64,000 nt of DNA from Micromonospora sp. MP36 (GCF_008119785.1 NZ_VSFA01000002.1:1-64000); one strand, 5' to 3'. Positions 51,242 through 60,861 are shown, counted from the stretch's first letter. Program-made: numbers and translations. Notes: generated by a model not told the origin, from the letters alone.

Positions 51242-52846
51242 ATGCCCAGCAGCACGGGTCCATCGATCGACACGATCACCGAGGGAGGACGGGTGACCCA
51301 GGTCGGCGAGGGTCAGGAGGCGGAGGAGACTGCCCCTCCGGTCATGACCTTCGGTGCTCCCACGGCCGGTGAGGTCCTTGCCGAGCGGTATGAGCTGGTC
51401 GAGCACATCAACAACGACAGCGCGGGCCGGCTGGTCTGGCGCGGGGTCGACGTCGTGCTGCGCCGTCCCGTCGCGGTGGTCCTCCGCTACCCGGGCGGCG
51501 ACTCGGCCACCGAGATGCTCCAGGCGGCCGTCGCGGCCAGCCGGGTGATCCACCCCAACCTGGTGGGCGTCTACGACGCCATCGACGAGGCCGACCGGGC
51601 GTACGTGGTCCGCGAGTGGGTGGACGGCCAGTCCCTGCGCGAGCTGGTCACCGCCGACGGTCCGCTGGACCCGGCCCGGGCAACCGCCATCGGCAACGCG
51701 GTCGCGAGCGCCCTCGCCGCGGTGCACGCCACCGGCATGGTGCACGGCAACCTCCACCCCGGCACGGTGATGATCAGCGACGACGGCCGGGTGGTGCTGG
51801 CCGACGCGCGTACCGACGGCGCGGACAGCCAGGAGAACGACCTCCGGGCGGTCGGCGGGGTGCTCTACTTCGCCCTGACCGGGCACTGGCCGCACGGCGA
51901 GGCCCCGCTGCACGGCGCCACCGCCGGGCACGGCCGCGCCGCGATCCCCGACGCGGTCCGCGACGCCAGCGGCACCATCGCCGCGCCCCGGCAGGTACGC
52001 GCCGGCGTGCCGGCGTACCTCGACGACCTCACCATGGACCTGCTCGACCCGGAGATCGCCCCGCCGTCGTCGGACGTGCTGGCCGCCGAGCTGAGCCGGC
52101 TGGACGTCCCCGCCGACGAGCACTACCTGGAGCCGACCGGCCCGCTGCGCTTCACCGCCGAGACCGGCGAGGAGCCGTCGCCGCTGGCCGCCGCCGGTGG
52201 CCGCAAGGTGGCCCTGGGCATCGCCGGGATCCTGGCGGTGGCCCTGGTCGGGCTGCTCGTCGGGATCAGCCTGCTCGGCGACGACAAGAAGCAGCCGACC
52301 GAGCCGGTCGCCCGTCCGACCAGCAGCGCGCCCGCGGGAAACGACGGCAGCCCGGCCAGCACGGTCCGCAAGCTCAACATCCAGGACGTCCGGATCATCG
52401 ATCCGGACAGCCGCAAGCGTGACGAGCTGAGCGGCGTCGAGAAGGTGATCGACGGCAACGAGGACGAGGGCTGGGCGACCGACACCTACAACTCGGCCGA
52501 CTTCAGCCGCTACAAGAAGGGCATGGGGGTCTGGATCGATCTGGGCGAGGAGCACACGGTCAAGTCGCTGCAGGCCGTGCTGTCGACCCCCGGTGCCTCG
52601 GTCCAGCTGCTCGCGGGGAAGGCCGACTTCCCGTCCAGCTCGTCGGGTGACAAGCAGCTCGTTACCAGCTACGCCACCCCGATCGGCCAACCGGTCGAGC
52701 ACGCCGGCCTGACGGTGACGTTCGACGGATTCAACCCGGAGCAGAAGTACCGCTACCTGCTCTTCTGGATCACCGAGCTGCCGAAGAAGGACAGCGGGGG
52801 CGGCTGGAAGCTGGGGGTCCAGGAGATCACGGTCCAGGGGTCGTGA
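51242..52846 (+). CDS. MurJ-associated pseudokinase with C-terminal discoidin-like domain
   Basis: A 534-residue protein. Residues 45–280 have a protein-kinase fold, but the catalytic loop reads MVHGNLHPGTVMI instead of HRDLKPxN, and the DFG site is LADAR, so it is a pseudokinase. One membrane segment follows (VALGIAGILAVALVGLLVGISLL, about 320–342). The outer C-terminal domain (about 375–534) resembles an F5/8 type C-like fold, with KVIDGNEDEGWATDTYNSADF. The Mycobacterium homologue is fused to MurJ and binds the FHA protein FhaA. Here it is free-standing after murJ, presumably controlling cell-wall assembly. Confidence 0.85.
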   Translation: MPSSTGPSIDTITEGGRVTQVGEGQEAEETAPPVMTFGAPTAGEVLAERYELVEHINNDSAGRLVWRGVDVVLRRPVAVVLRYPGGDSATEMLQAAVAASRVIHPNLVGVYDAIDEADRAYVVREWVDGQSLRELVTADGPLDPARATAIGNAVASALAAVHATGMVHGNLHPGTVMISDDGRVVLADARTDGADSQENDLRAVGGVLYFALTGHWPHGEAPLHGATAGHGRAAIPDAVRDASGTIAAPRQVRAGVPAYLDDLTMDLLDPEIAPPSSDVLAAELSRLDVPADEHYLEPTGPLRFTAETGEEPSPLAAAGGRKVALGIAGILAVALVGLLVGISLLGDDKKQPTEPVARPTSSAPAGNDGSPASTVRKLNIQDVRIIDPDSRKRDELSGVEKVIDGNEDEGWATDTYNSADFSRYKKGMGVWIDLGEEHTVKSLQAVLSTPGASVQLLAGKADFPSSSSGDKQLVTSYATPIGQPVEHAGLTVTFDGFNPEQKYRYLLFWITELPKKDSGGGWKLGVQEITVQGS

Positions 52847-52877
52847 ACCGCCGGCCACGGCTTCCGCGCCGCCTCCC

Positions 52878-53621
52878 GTGGACGCGGTGATGGCGGGTCG
52901 CGGCGGGCGTACGCCGGAGCCGGCGACCGGGGACGGCCTGCCGGCCGGGCCGTCCGACCTCGACCTGCTGCGCGCACACGTCGCCGGCGACCGGGACGCG
53001 TTCACCGAGCTGTTCCACCGGCACCGGGACCGGCTCTGGGCGGTGGCCCTGCGTACCCTCGGCGACCGCGAGGAGGCCGCCGACGCGCTCCAGGACGCCC
53101 TGCTGTCCGCGCACCGCGCGGCGGCCCGGTTCCGCGGCGACTCGGCGGTCACCACCTGGTTGCACCGGATCGTGGTGAACGCCTGCGTGGACCGGATGCG
53201 GCGACGCCAGACGCATGCCACCGTCCCGCTGCCCGACGGCGTGCACACCGACGGGGAGCCGGGCCGGCACACCGGCGGGGTGGAGCCGGCGGCCCCGGTT
53301 CGTGACCACGACACCGCCCTGGTGGTCCGGCAGGCCCTCGCGCAGCTGCCGGCCGAGCAACGGGCCGCGCTGGTCCTCGTGGACGTGCAGGGCTACCCGG
53401 TGGCGGAGGTGGCCCGGATCCTCGGCGTCGCGGAGGGGACGGTGAAGAGCCGCTGCGCCCGCGGGCGGGCCCGGCTGGCCGTGCTCCTCGGACATCTGCG
53501 TACCGGCTCCGACGAGACGCCGGACGTGCCGCGCGTCACCGGGGGGAACCCCCGGCCGCCCGAGGGCGTCGGATCGACGTCGGGGTGGTCCCGGCGGGAC
53601 GTCAGCCAGGAGGAGACGTGA
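52878..53621 (+). CDS. sigM: ECF RNA polymerase sigma factor SigM
   Basis: A 247-residue ECF sigma factor in the SigM place of the murJ–trxBA block. Region 2 is AFTELFHRHRDRLWAVALRTLGDREEAADALQDALLSAHRAAAR; the short motif EAADALQDALLSAHR identifies it. Region 4 is QLPAEQRAALVLVDVQGYP followed by VAEVARILGVAEGTVKSRCARGR. The 40-residue C-terminal tail is a polar extension. The GTG at 52878 or the ATG at 52890 could be the start. Its stop overlaps the anti-sigma gene. Confidence 0.88.
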   Translation: MDAVMAGRGGRTPEPATGDGLPAGPSDLDLLRAHVAGDRDAFTELFHRHRDRLWAVALRTLGDREEAADALQDALLSAHRAAARFRGDSAVTTWLHRIVVNACVDRMRRRQTHATVPLPDGVHTDGEPGRHTGGVEPAAPVRDHDTALVVRQALAQLPAEQRAALVLVDVQGYPVAEVARILGVAEGTVKSRCARGRARLAVLLGHLRTGSDETPDVPRVTGGNPRPPEGVGSTSGWSRRDVSQEET

Positions 53622-54664
53622 CTTCCCGGGAGTTCAGCGGGGTCGACCCCGACCTGCTCGCCGACTACGTCGGCGGCGCGCTGGACGGCACCCCGGAGCA
53701 GGCCACGGTGGCCCGGCTGATCGAGTCCGACCCGGCCTGGGGCGACGCGTACGCCGCGCTGGCGCGGGCGATCGAGCTGGTCCACGCCGACCTCGCCGAC
53801 TGGGCCGCCGCTCCCGCGCCGGAGCTGCCGCTGACCGTGGCGGACCGGATCACGGCGGCGCTCGCCGGCGCTGGGCCGGCCCCGGCCGACGCCACCCGAG
53901 TCGACGCCGAGGAGTGGGCCGGCGCGCCCGGCCCGGGCCGGCGCGAGGTCGGCGACGGGGAGCCGGAAGCGCCCCACCCGGCCGAGGCCCGCGGGGCGAC
54001 GCCGGTCTCCGTGCCGATCCAGCCGCGGCGGGCAGACGGGGCGACGCGGCCCGCCGAACGCCCGGCCCGCAACACCGGACCGGGCCGGCGCTCCCGGCGC
54101 TGGGCCCGGATCGCCGGGCCGGTCGCCCTGGCGGCCGTCTCGGTCACCGCGGTCGGGCTCGGGATCAGCCACCTGGTCGACACCGCCAACCACGGCGTGA
54201 CGTCGACGGCGGACCGCGCCGGGTCGGCCGCCGGCCGGGCGCAGCCCGAGGCGGCTGCCGCCGCGCCCTTCCGGACCGCCGGGCCACCCCAGCACAGCGG
54301 CACCGACTACGGCCCGGACCAACTGCCCGGCAGCATCATGACGCTGGCCTCGCCGTCGGCGGCCCGTGGTCCCGGCGAGACCGCCGGAATGGCGCCGGAC
54401 GACCAGCGCAAGTCGGCGGGGGCCGGCCTGGAGCGGCTGGCCCGCCCGGGGGCGTTGGCGTCCTGCCTCGGCGCGATCAGCGCCGAGCACGGAGCCGGAC
54501 TGATCACCCTCGACCTGGTCGACTACGCGTCGTTCCAGGGGCGTCCGGCGCTCGTCGTCACCTTCGTCGACCCGAGCGGCACGCGCTGGGCGTGGGTAAG
54601 CGGAGCCGAGTGCGGGGTGCCCGGGTCCGGCGCGGACACCCGCTTCCGTACCCGAGTAGGGTGA
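53618..54664 (+). CDS. Putative anti-sigma-M factor
   Basis: A 348-residue protein directly after and overlapping sigM. The cytoplasmic N terminus (1–75) has DPDLLADYVGGALDG and VARLIESDPAWGDAYAALARAI, similar in plan to anti-sigma domains but without the zinc His-x3-Cys-x2-Cys. A disordered stretch, one membrane segment (RIAGPVALAAVSVTAVGLGIS, about 168–188) and an outer domain with two Cys (ALASCLGAIS, SGAECGVPG) follow. In Mycobacterium the equivalent gene (Rv3912) inhibits SigM; the role here is inferred from position and topology. The GTG at 53618 is fixed by AGGAGGA. Confidence 0.78.
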   Translation: MTSREFSGVDPDLLADYVGGALDGTPEQATVARLIESDPAWGDAYAALARAIELVHADLADWAAAPAPELPLTVADRITAALAGAGPAPADATRVDAEEWAGAPGPGRREVGDGEPEAPHPAEARGATPVSVPIQPRRADGATRPAERPARNTGPGRRSRRWARIAGPVALAAVSVTAVGLGISHLVDTANHGVTSTADRAGSAAGRAQPEAAAAAPFRTAGPPQHSGTDYGPDQLPGSIMTLASPSAARGPGETAGMAPDDQRKSAGAGLERLARPGALASCLGAISAEHGAGLITLDLVDYASFQGRPALVVTFVDPSGTRWAWVSGAECGVPGSGADTRFRTRVG

Positions 54665-54722
54665 GGTCACGGTCGCCCGGGCGTGTCCTGCCACGTGACG
54701 TGACCCACCAGATGACCGGCTC

Positions 54723-54750
54723 GGGAATCCCCGCTTCGTACGATGACGTT
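54723..54750 (+). promoter_or_regulatory. SigR-type promoter upstream of trxB
   Basis: GGGAAT (54723–54728), 19 nt, GTT (54748–54750) matches the consensus of thiol-stress ECF sigma factors (SigR/SigH: GGAAT-N18/19-GTT). It lies about 90 nt before the trxB start. Thioredoxin operons of other actinobacteria are known targets of these factors. Confidence 0.65.
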
Positions 54751-54842
54751 CTGCAAGTCAGGCGCCGACGCCGCTGAGCCGTCGGCACTCGGGATCGACA
54801 TCGGTGCGCGCCGGTGACGAACACACACATCGGGAGACGGCA

Positions 54843-55796
54843 GTGGACGAGGTCCGCAACCTGATCATCATCGGCTCCGGGCCGGCCGGTTACACGGCGG
54901 CGGTCTATGCCGCGCGCGCCAACCTCAAGCCGCTCGTCATCGAGGGCGTGCAGTCCGGTGGCGCGCTGATGACGACCACCGAGGTGGAAAATTTCCCCGG
55001 CTTCGCCGACGGCATCCTCGGGCCCGAACTGATGGACAACATGCGCAAGCAGGCCGAGCGGTTCGGTGCCGAGTTCCTGACCGACGACGTGACCCGGGTC
55101 GAGCTCAAGGACACCGGCGAGATCGGCTCGGACGCGGTGAGCACCGTCTGGGTGGGCGCGACCGCCTACCGGGCGAAGGCGGTCATCCTCTCCACCGGCT
55201 CCGCCTGGCGTCCGCTGGGTGTGCCGGGTGAGCAGGAGTACCTCGGCCACGGCGTGTCGTCCTGCGCGACCTGCGACGGCTTCTTCTTCCGCAACCAGCA
55301 CATCGTGGTGGTCGGCGGCGGTGACTCGGCGATGGAGGAGGCCAGCTTCCTCACTCGGTTCGCCGACTCGGTGACGATCATCCACCGCCGGGACTCGTTC
55401 CGAGCCAGCAAGATCATGGCCGAGCGGGCCCTCTCCAACGACAAGATCAAGGTCGAGTGGAACACCGTGATCGAGGAGATCCTCGGCGACGACGGCAAGG
55501 TCAGCGGCGTCCGGGTGCGAAACGTGCACACCGGCGAGAGCAAGGTGCTCGACGTCACCGGGGTCTTCGTGGCGATCGGCCACGACCCGCGCAGTGAGCT
55601 CTTCCGCGGGCAGATCGAGCTCGACGACGAGGGGTACGTGAAGGTGCAGGCGCCGAGCACCCGGACGAACGTGCCGGGCGTCTTCGCCGCCGGTGACGTG
55701 GTCGACCACACCTACCGGCAGGCCATCACGGCCGCCGGTACGGGCTGCGCCGCCGCCCTGGACGCCGAGCGCTTCATCGCCACCCTGCAAGGCTGA
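54843..55796 (+). CDS. trxB: Thioredoxin-disulfide reductase
   Basis: A 317-residue flavoprotein that reduces thioredoxin with NADPH. It has FAD-binding [20 protein letters not shown], the redox-active CATC in [18 protein letters not shown]-binding [19 protein letters not shown] and [22 protein letters not shown]. The GTG at 54843 begins the family N terminus; an upstream in-frame start adds 13 unrelated residues. trxA follows 38 nt later, in one transcript with it from the SigR-type promoter. Confidence 0.95.
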   Translation: MDEVRNLIIIGSGPAGYTAAVYAARANLKPLVIEGVQSGGALMTTTEVENFPGFADGILGPELMDNMRKQAERFGAEFLTDDVTRVELKDTGEIGSDAVSTVWVGATAYRAKAVILSTGSAWRPLGVPGEQEYLGHGVSSCATCDGFFFRNQHIVVVGGGDSAMEEASFLTRFADSVTIIHRRDSFRASKIMAERALSNDKIKVEWNTVIEEILGDDGKVSGVRVRNVHTGESKVLDVTGVFVAIGHDPRSELFRGQIELDDEGYVKVQAPSTRTNVPGVFAAGDVVDHTYRQAITAAGTGCAAALDAERFIATLQG

Positions 55797-55834
55797 AGAA
55801 TTTTCTCAGAAAAGTCCCGGAGGAGGGGTTCATA

Positions 55835-56158
55835 GTGGGTGCAACCAAGGCGGTCACCGACGCGAGCTTCGCGAGCGACGTGCTGAAGTCCGACAAGCCG
55901 GTCCTGGTCGACTTCTGGGCGGAGTGGTGCGGACCGTGCCGCAAGGTCTCGCCGCTGCTCGAGGAGATCGCCGGCGAGATGGGTGACCAGGTCACCATCG
56001 TCAAGCTCAACATCGACGAGAACCCCGAGACCGCGCGGGCGTACCGGGTGATGTCCGTGCCGACTCTCACCATCTTCAAGAACGGCGAGCCGGTGCAGTC
56101 CATCGCCGGCGCCAAGCCCAAGGGCGAGCTGGTGAGGCTCATCGAGTCGGCGCTCTGA
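55835..56158 (+). CDS. trxA: Thioredoxin
   Basis: A 107-residue thioredoxin with the active-site motif FWAEWCGPCRKVSP and the cis-proline loop YRVMSVPTLTIFKNGEP. It is the general protein disulfide reductant, recharged by the TrxB encoded just upstream. The GTG at 55835 is preceded by GGAGGAGGGG. A strong hairpin closes the operon. Confidence 0.96.
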   Translation: MGATKAVTDASFASDVLKSDKPVLVDFWAEWCGPCRKVSPLLEEIAGEMGDQVTIVKLNIDENPETARAYRVMSVPTLTIFKNGEPVQSIAGAKPKGELVRLIESAL

Positions 56159-56175
56159 GCCGGCTCCGCAGCCGA

Positions 56176-56209
56176 GGAACCCCCGTCGCCACCCGGCGGC
56201 GGGGGTTCC
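56176..56209 (+). terminator. Terminator of trxBA
   Basis: 15-bp stem, 56176–56190 with 56195–56209 (one T·G pair), loop ACCC, 17 nt after the trxA stop. Confidence 0.75.
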
Positions 56210-56352
56210 TGCTATCCCGCCCGGGTGCCCGACCTGCTCGAACCGGAAGCCGACGGTGACCGGCCACGGTACGCTCCGTAAGCGCCCCCAGCCATGGGGG
56301 CCACCTCCGTCGGAGTCTCCGGCCAGCCAGTGCCCGTGCAGAGGGGGTCATC

Positions 56353-57513
56353 GTGCGTCCCATCCGACCCGGTGACCGGGGACCTGCGGTGACCGAGATC
56401 CGTACCGTCCTCACCGGCCTCGACCTGCTTCCGGCCGGTGGCAAGGGCGACGACTTCGACGCCGAGACCGAGCGCGCCGTCCGGGCGTTCCAGCAGTCCC
56501 GCGGCCTGAGCGTGGACGGGCGGGTCGGCGCGGAGACCTGGCGGGCGCTGGACGCGGCCCGCTGGCGGTTCGGCGCGCGGACGCTGTACCACGCGGTGCC
56601 CGAGCCGCTGATCGGCGAGGACGTCCGGTCGCTCCAGGAACGCCTCCTGGAGATGGGGTACGACGTGGGCCGGGCCGACGCCATCTACGGGATCCGCACC
56701 TCGCGGGCGGTTGCTCAGTTCCAGCGGGAGATGGGGCTGAAGCCGGACGGCGCGTGCGGCCCGCACACCATGAACGCGCTGCGCCGCCTCGGCCGGAAGG
56801 TGGTGGGCGGGCGTCCGCAGTGGCTGCGCGAGTCCGACGCCATCCGGCAGGCCGGACCGACACTGGTCGGGCGGACCGTGGTGGTCGACCCGGGACACGG
56901 CGGCACCGATCCGGGCGTGGTGGTGCCGGACGGCCCACTCCGCTGGACCGAGGCGGACATCGTGCACGACCTGGCCAGCCGGTTGGAGGGGCGGCTCGCC
57001 GCGGCCGGCGTACGGGTGCAGCTCACCCGCGGCCCGTCGCCGGCAACCTGCCTGCCGGACGCCGATCGCGCCCAGCTCGCCAACTCCCTCGGCGCGGACG
57101 TGTTCATCTCGCTGCACGTCGACGGGCACGCCAACCCGGCGGCCAACGGGGTCGCCACCTACCACTACGGCACCAACAACGGCGTCACCTCGGCCACCGG
57201 GGAGCGGCTGGCCGGGCTGGTGCAGCGGGAGATCGTGGCCCGGACCGGGCTGCGGAACTGCCGTACCCACGCCAAGGCGTGGGACCTGCTGCGGCTGACG
57301 AAGATGCCGGCGGTCCGGGTCGAGGTGGGCTACCTGACCTCGCCGGAGGATCGGGGCCGGCTGGTCGACCCCCGGTTCCGGGACAAGGTGGTCGAGGCCA
57401 TCGTCGCCGCGGTGCAGCGGATGTACTTCCCGATCGAACGGGACGTACCCACCGGCTCCATCGACGTCAGCGAGCTTCGGGCGATCGTCGCCGCCGGCAC
57501 GGCGGTGGACTGA
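56353..57513 (+). CDS. cwlM: Peptidoglycan-binding N-acetylmuramoyl-L-alanine amidase CwlM
   Basis: A 386-residue protein: two PG_binding_1 domains (about 5–65, RPGDRGPAVTEIRTVLTGLDLL; 75–135, GEDVRSLQERLLEMGYDVG) then an Amidase_3 domain. The zinc/active-site residues appear in VVVDPGHGGTDPGV, WTEADIVHDLA, FISLHVDGHANP and the C-terminal RVEVGYLTSPEDRGRL, so the catalytic set looks intact. In mycobacteria CwlM lacks a signal peptide and acts in the cytoplasm as an activator of MurA; here too there is no signal peptide. The GTG at 56353 fits the family. Confidence 0.9.
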   Translation: MRPIRPGDRGPAVTEIRTVLTGLDLLPAGGKGDDFDAETERAVRAFQQSRGLSVDGRVGAETWRALDAARWRFGARTLYHAVPEPLIGEDVRSLQERLLEMGYDVGRADAIYGIRTSRAVAQFQREMGLKPDGACGPHTMNALRRLGRKVVGGRPQWLRESDAIRQAGPTLVGRTVVVDPGHGGTDPGVVVPDGPLRWTEADIVHDLASRLEGRLAAAGVRVQLTRGPSPATCLPDADRAQLANSLGADVFISLHVDGHANPAANGVATYHYGTNNGVTSATGERLAGLVQREIVARTGLRNCRTHAKAWDLLRLTKMPAVRVEVGYLTSPEDRGRLVDPRFRDKVVEAIVAAVQRMYFPIERDVPTGSIDVSELRAIVAAGTAVD

Positions 57514-57582
57514 CGGCAGGCTGCGGCGCGGGGCCGGGGCGCGGCCGGGCGGGGCTGACCCGGCGGCGCGGAGCTGACCCGG

Positions 57583-58248
57583 TCAGCTCGTCGAGCGGGT
57601 GGCCGGGGCGGGACGCACCGGGCGGAGCAGCGTCTCCGGGCTCATCGAGCCGAGCAGCTTCTCCAGCGCGTACTCGACGTCCGACTTCCAGCTCAGCGCC
57701 GTGCGCAATTCCAGCCGTAGGCGCGGGTAGCGGGGGTGCGGGCGGACCGTCTTGAAGCCCACCGACAGGAAGAAGTCGGCCGGCGCGAGGCAGGCCCGGG
57801 TCGGGTCGTCGCCGTCGTCCCCGAACTTCGCGTCGCCGAACGCCTCGATCGCCTTGATGCCGCGCTTGGTGAGGTCCCGGGCCACGCCTTGGACCAGCAT
57901 CCGGCCCAGGCCGCCGCCGGCGAAGGCGGCCACCACGTTGGCCGTCATCAGCAGCGCGGCGTCCGCTGAGACCGGCGAGGTGGGAAAGGCCATCGAGCGC
58001 GGAACGTACGCCGGCGGGGCGTACATGACGAAACCGGCGGGCATGCCGTCGACGTACGCGAGCTTGCCGCAGGAGCCCCACTCGAGCAGCGTCTGGGAGA
58101 CCCAGGCCTCCTTTTCCAGCCCGGGGTCACCGGCGGCGCACGCCCGGTCGGCGGAGACCGGATCCAGCTCCCAGTAGACGCACTGCCGGCACGGGCGGGG
58201 CAGGTCTTCCAAGGTGTCGAGGGTCAGACTGACCAGACGTCGCGACAT
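57583..58248 (-). CDS. GNAT family N-acetyltransferase (cwlM-adjacent type)
   Basis: A 221-residue protein in the Rv3916c place beside cwlM. The N terminus has LPRPCRQCVYWELDPV, a conserved Cys-x2-Cys characteristic of this subgroup. The GNAT core has LAYVDGMPAGFVMYAPP and the CoA loop VVAAFAGGGLGRMLVQGVAR, and FFLSVGFKTVRPHPRYPRLRL near the end. The substrate is unknown. The ATG at 58248 is well supported. It is convergent with cwlM. Confidence 0.83.
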   Translation of the reverse strand: MSRRLVSLTLDTLEDLPRPCRQCVYWELDPVSADRACAAGDPGLEKEAWVSQTLLEWGSCGKLAYVDGMPAGFVMYAPPAYVPRSMAFPTSPVSADAALLMTANVVAAFAGGGLGRMLVQGVARDLTKRGIKAIEAFGDAKFGDDGDDPTRACLAPADFFLSVGFKTVRPHPRYPRLRLELRTALSWKSDVEYALEKLLGSMSPETLLRPVRPAPATRSTS

Positions 58249-58529
58249 GATCGCACCCCACCAATAGGCTCAGAGCCTCACTCCGCCGCTTTCCTGCCCC
58301 CGACGAGCGATCGTACGCCTCTGTCCCGCGGTGCGGGAGAGGACGTGCGAACGGCCACCCGGCACGGGCCGGACCGGTCCGGGATGTGGACTTTCTTCAC
58401 ATGGCGGCGCAGGTGGCGGGGGGTACCGACTACGATCGACCAACCGGCGTCCCGCGCCGCCAATGGTTGCCGGCATCGCGGGTACCAATCCGGGCGGCAG
58501 CCCCGCCGACACCCGATCGAGGTGATGTC

Positions 58530-59843
58530 ATGACCGGCACGACGCTCGACGACTACACCGACCGGTACGCCCGCCGGGTCCGGGGGATGACCGCCTCCGA
58601 GATCCGGGCACTCTTCGCGGTGGCCAGCCGGCCGGAGGTGGTCTCGCTCGCCGGTGGGGCCCCGTACATCGCCGCGCTGCCGCTCGACGCGGTCGGCGAG
58701 ATGCTCGGCCGGCTCGGCGCCGAGCACGGCGTCACCACGCTGCAGTACGGCATCGGGCAGGGCACCCTGGAGCTGCGCGAGCGGATCTGCGAGGTGATGT
58801 CCCTCTCCGGCATCGACGCCTCGTGCGGCGCCTCGCCGGAGGACGTGGTGGTCACCGTCGGCGGCCAGCAGGCGCTCGACCTGGTGGCCCGGCTCTTCCT
58901 GGACCCGGGCGACGTGGTGCTCGCCGAGGGCCCGACCTACGTCGGCGCGCTCGGGGTGTTCCAGGCCGCCCAGGCCCAGGTGGCCCACGTACCCATGGAC
59001 GAGCACGGGCTGATCCCGGAGGCGCTGGAATCGGCCATCGCCGACCTGGCCCGCGCCGGCCGTCGGGTGAAGTTCCTCTACACCATCCCGACCTACCAGA
59101 ACCCGACCGGCGTGACGCTGAGCGAGGAGCGGCGCGAGCAGGTGCTCGACATCTGCGAGCGGGCCGGCCTGCTGGTGGTCGAGGACGACCCGTACGGTCA
59201 ACTCGGCTTCGAGGGGGACGCGCCCGCGCCGCTGCGCGCCCGGCGGCGGGACGGGGCCTTCTACCTGAGCACCTTCTCCAAGACCTTCGCCCCCGGCCTC
59301 CGGGTCGGCTGGATCCTCGCCCCGCACGCGGTCCGCGACAAGCTGGTCATCGCCAGCGAGGCGCAGATCCTCTGCCCCAGCGGATACGCCCAGGCGGCCG
59401 TCTCGACGTACCTCGGCACCATGCCCTGGCGGGAGCAGCTCAAGGTCTACCGGGAGGTCTACCGCGAGCGCCGGGACGCCATGCTCGCCGCGCTCGAGGA
59501 CCTGATGCCGGCCGGCACCACCTGGACCAACCCGGGCGGCGGTCTGTTCGTGTGGGCGACCCTGCCCGACGGGCTCGACTCGAAGGCGATGATGCCGCGG
59601 GCGATCTCGGCGCGCGTCGCGTACGTGCCGGGCACCGGCTTCTACGCCGACGGCACCGGCAGCGGCAATATGCGGCTCAACTTCTCCTTCCCGCCGCCGG
59701 AGCGGATTCGGGAGGGCGTCCGCCGGCTGGCCGGCGTGATGGAGCAGGAGATCGCCATGCGCCGGGTCTTCGGCGCGGTCGGCGGCTCGGAGCCGCGGCG
59801 CAGGCAGGGCGGCTCGGACGCGCCCGGCCCCGACTTGGCATGA
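58530..59843 (+). CDS. PLP-dependent aminotransferase (class I/II)
   Basis: A 437-residue fold-type I aminotransferase related to 2-aminoadipate/MocR-type enzymes. The PLP lysine lies in FYLSTFSKTFAPGLRVGW, with VSLAGGAPYIAALPLD, LQYGIGQGTLELRERI, YTIPTYQNPTGVTLS and VVEDDPYGQLGF conserved. It has no DNA-binding domain, so it is an enzyme rather than a MocR regulator. Substrate is unknown. The ATG at 58530 is chosen over upstream in-frame codons because the preceding sequence is not similar. ddl follows after 7 nt. Confidence 0.88.
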   Translation: MTGTTLDDYTDRYARRVRGMTASEIRALFAVASRPEVVSLAGGAPYIAALPLDAVGEMLGRLGAEHGVTTLQYGIGQGTLELRERICEVMSLSGIDASCGASPEDVVVTVGGQQALDLVARLFLDPGDVVLAEGPTYVGALGVFQAAQAQVAHVPMDEHGLIPEALESAIADLARAGRRVKFLYTIPTYQNPTGVTLSEERREQVLDICERAGLLVVEDDPYGQLGFEGDAPAPLRARRRDGAFYLSTFSKTFAPGLRVGWILAPHAVRDKLVIASEAQILCPSGYAQAAVSTYLGTMPWREQLKVYREVYRERRDAMLAALEDLMPAGTTWTNPGGGLFVWATLPDGLDSKAMMPRAISARVAYVPGTGFYADGTGSGNMRLNFSFPPPERIREGVRRLAGVMEQEIAMRRVFGAVGGSEPRRRQGGSDAPGPDLA

Positions 59844-59850
59844 TTCCCGC

Positions 59851-60846
59851 ATGGCCGTCAGCCCTGCCGCACACAATTCCGTGACCGACCCCGCCGTCAC
59901 CGACGAGCTGCACGTGCTGGTGCTCGCCGGCGGACTCTCGTACGAGCGGGACGTCTCCCTGCGGTCCGGCCGGCGCGTGCTCGATGCGCTGCGGGCGGTC
60001 GGCGTGGAGGCCGAGCTGCGGGACGCGGACGTGGCCCTGCTGCCCGCCCTGGCCGCCGACCCGCCGGACGCCGTGGTGATCGCCCTGCACGGTGCCACCG
60101 GCGAGGACGGCTCGCTGCGCGGGGTGCTCGACCTCTGCGACGTGCCCTACGTCGGCTGCGATGCCCGGGCCTCGCGGCTCGCCTGGGACAAGCCGTCGGC
60201 CAAGGCCGTGCTGCGCGAGGCCGGCATCCCCACGCCCGACTGGGTGGCCCTGCCACACGACCGCTTCTCCGAGCTGGGCGCGGTGGCCGTGCTGGACCGG
60301 ATCGCCGACCGACTCGGCCTACCGTTGATGATCAAGCCGGCGCAGGGCGGCTCCGGACTGGGCGCCGCCGTGGTCCGGGACGCCAGGTCGCTGCCCGCCG
60401 CCATGGTCGGTTGCTTCGCGTACGACCAGACGGCGCTGGTGGAGCGCTACGTGCCCGGGATGGACGTGGCGGTCTCGGTGGTGGACCTGGGCGAGGGGCC
60501 GGAGGCGCTGCCCCCGGTCGAGATCGTGCCCCGCAACGGCGTGTACGACTACGCCGCCCGCTACACCGCCGGCCGGACCACCTGGCACGCGCCCGCCCGG
60601 CTGGACCAGGAGACGACCGACCGGGTGGCGGATGTGGCGCTCGCCGCGCACAACGCCCTCGGCCTGCGCGACCTCTCCCGGGTCGACCTGATCGTCGACG
60701 CGGACGGGCAGCCGCATGTGCTGGAGGTCAACGTGTCCCCGGGCATGACCGAGACGTCGCTGCTACCGCTGGCCATCCAGGCCGCCGGGCTGGACTTCGG
60801 GCGGGTGCTCGGCGCGCTGGTCAGCCGAGCCGCCCGTCGTCCGTAA
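59851..60846 (+). CDS. ddl: D-alanine–D-alanine ligase family protein
   Basis: A 331-residue ATP-grasp ligase. HVLVLAGGLSYERDVSLRSG opens the fold, with GATGEDGSLRGVLDLCDVPYVG, the ATP-grasp MIKPAQGGSGLGAAVV and the metal-binding LIVDADGQPHVLEVNVSPG. MTETSLLPLAIQAAGLDF closes the active site as in Ddl. It would supply D-Ala-D-Ala for peptidoglycan, or be a Ddl-like ligase of other substrate. Its place by cwlM/murJ agrees with a wall role. The ATG at 59851 is the first start. Confidence 0.87.
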   Translation: MAVSPAAHNSVTDPAVTDELHVLVLAGGLSYERDVSLRSGRRVLDALRAVGVEAELRDADVALLPALAADPPDAVVIALHGATGEDGSLRGVLDLCDVPYVGCDARASRLAWDKPSAKAVLREAGIPTPDWVALPHDRFSELGAVAVLDRIADRLGLPLMIKPAQGGSGLGAAVVRDARSLPAAMVGCFAYDQTALVERYVPGMDVAVSVVDLGEGPEALPPVEIVPRNGVYDYAARYTAGRTTWHAPARLDQETTDRVADVALAAHNALGLRDLSRVDLIVDADGQPHVLEVNVSPGMTETSLLPLAIQAAGLDFGRVLGALVSRAARRP

Positions 60847-60861
60847 CGATCGCCTGTTCGG

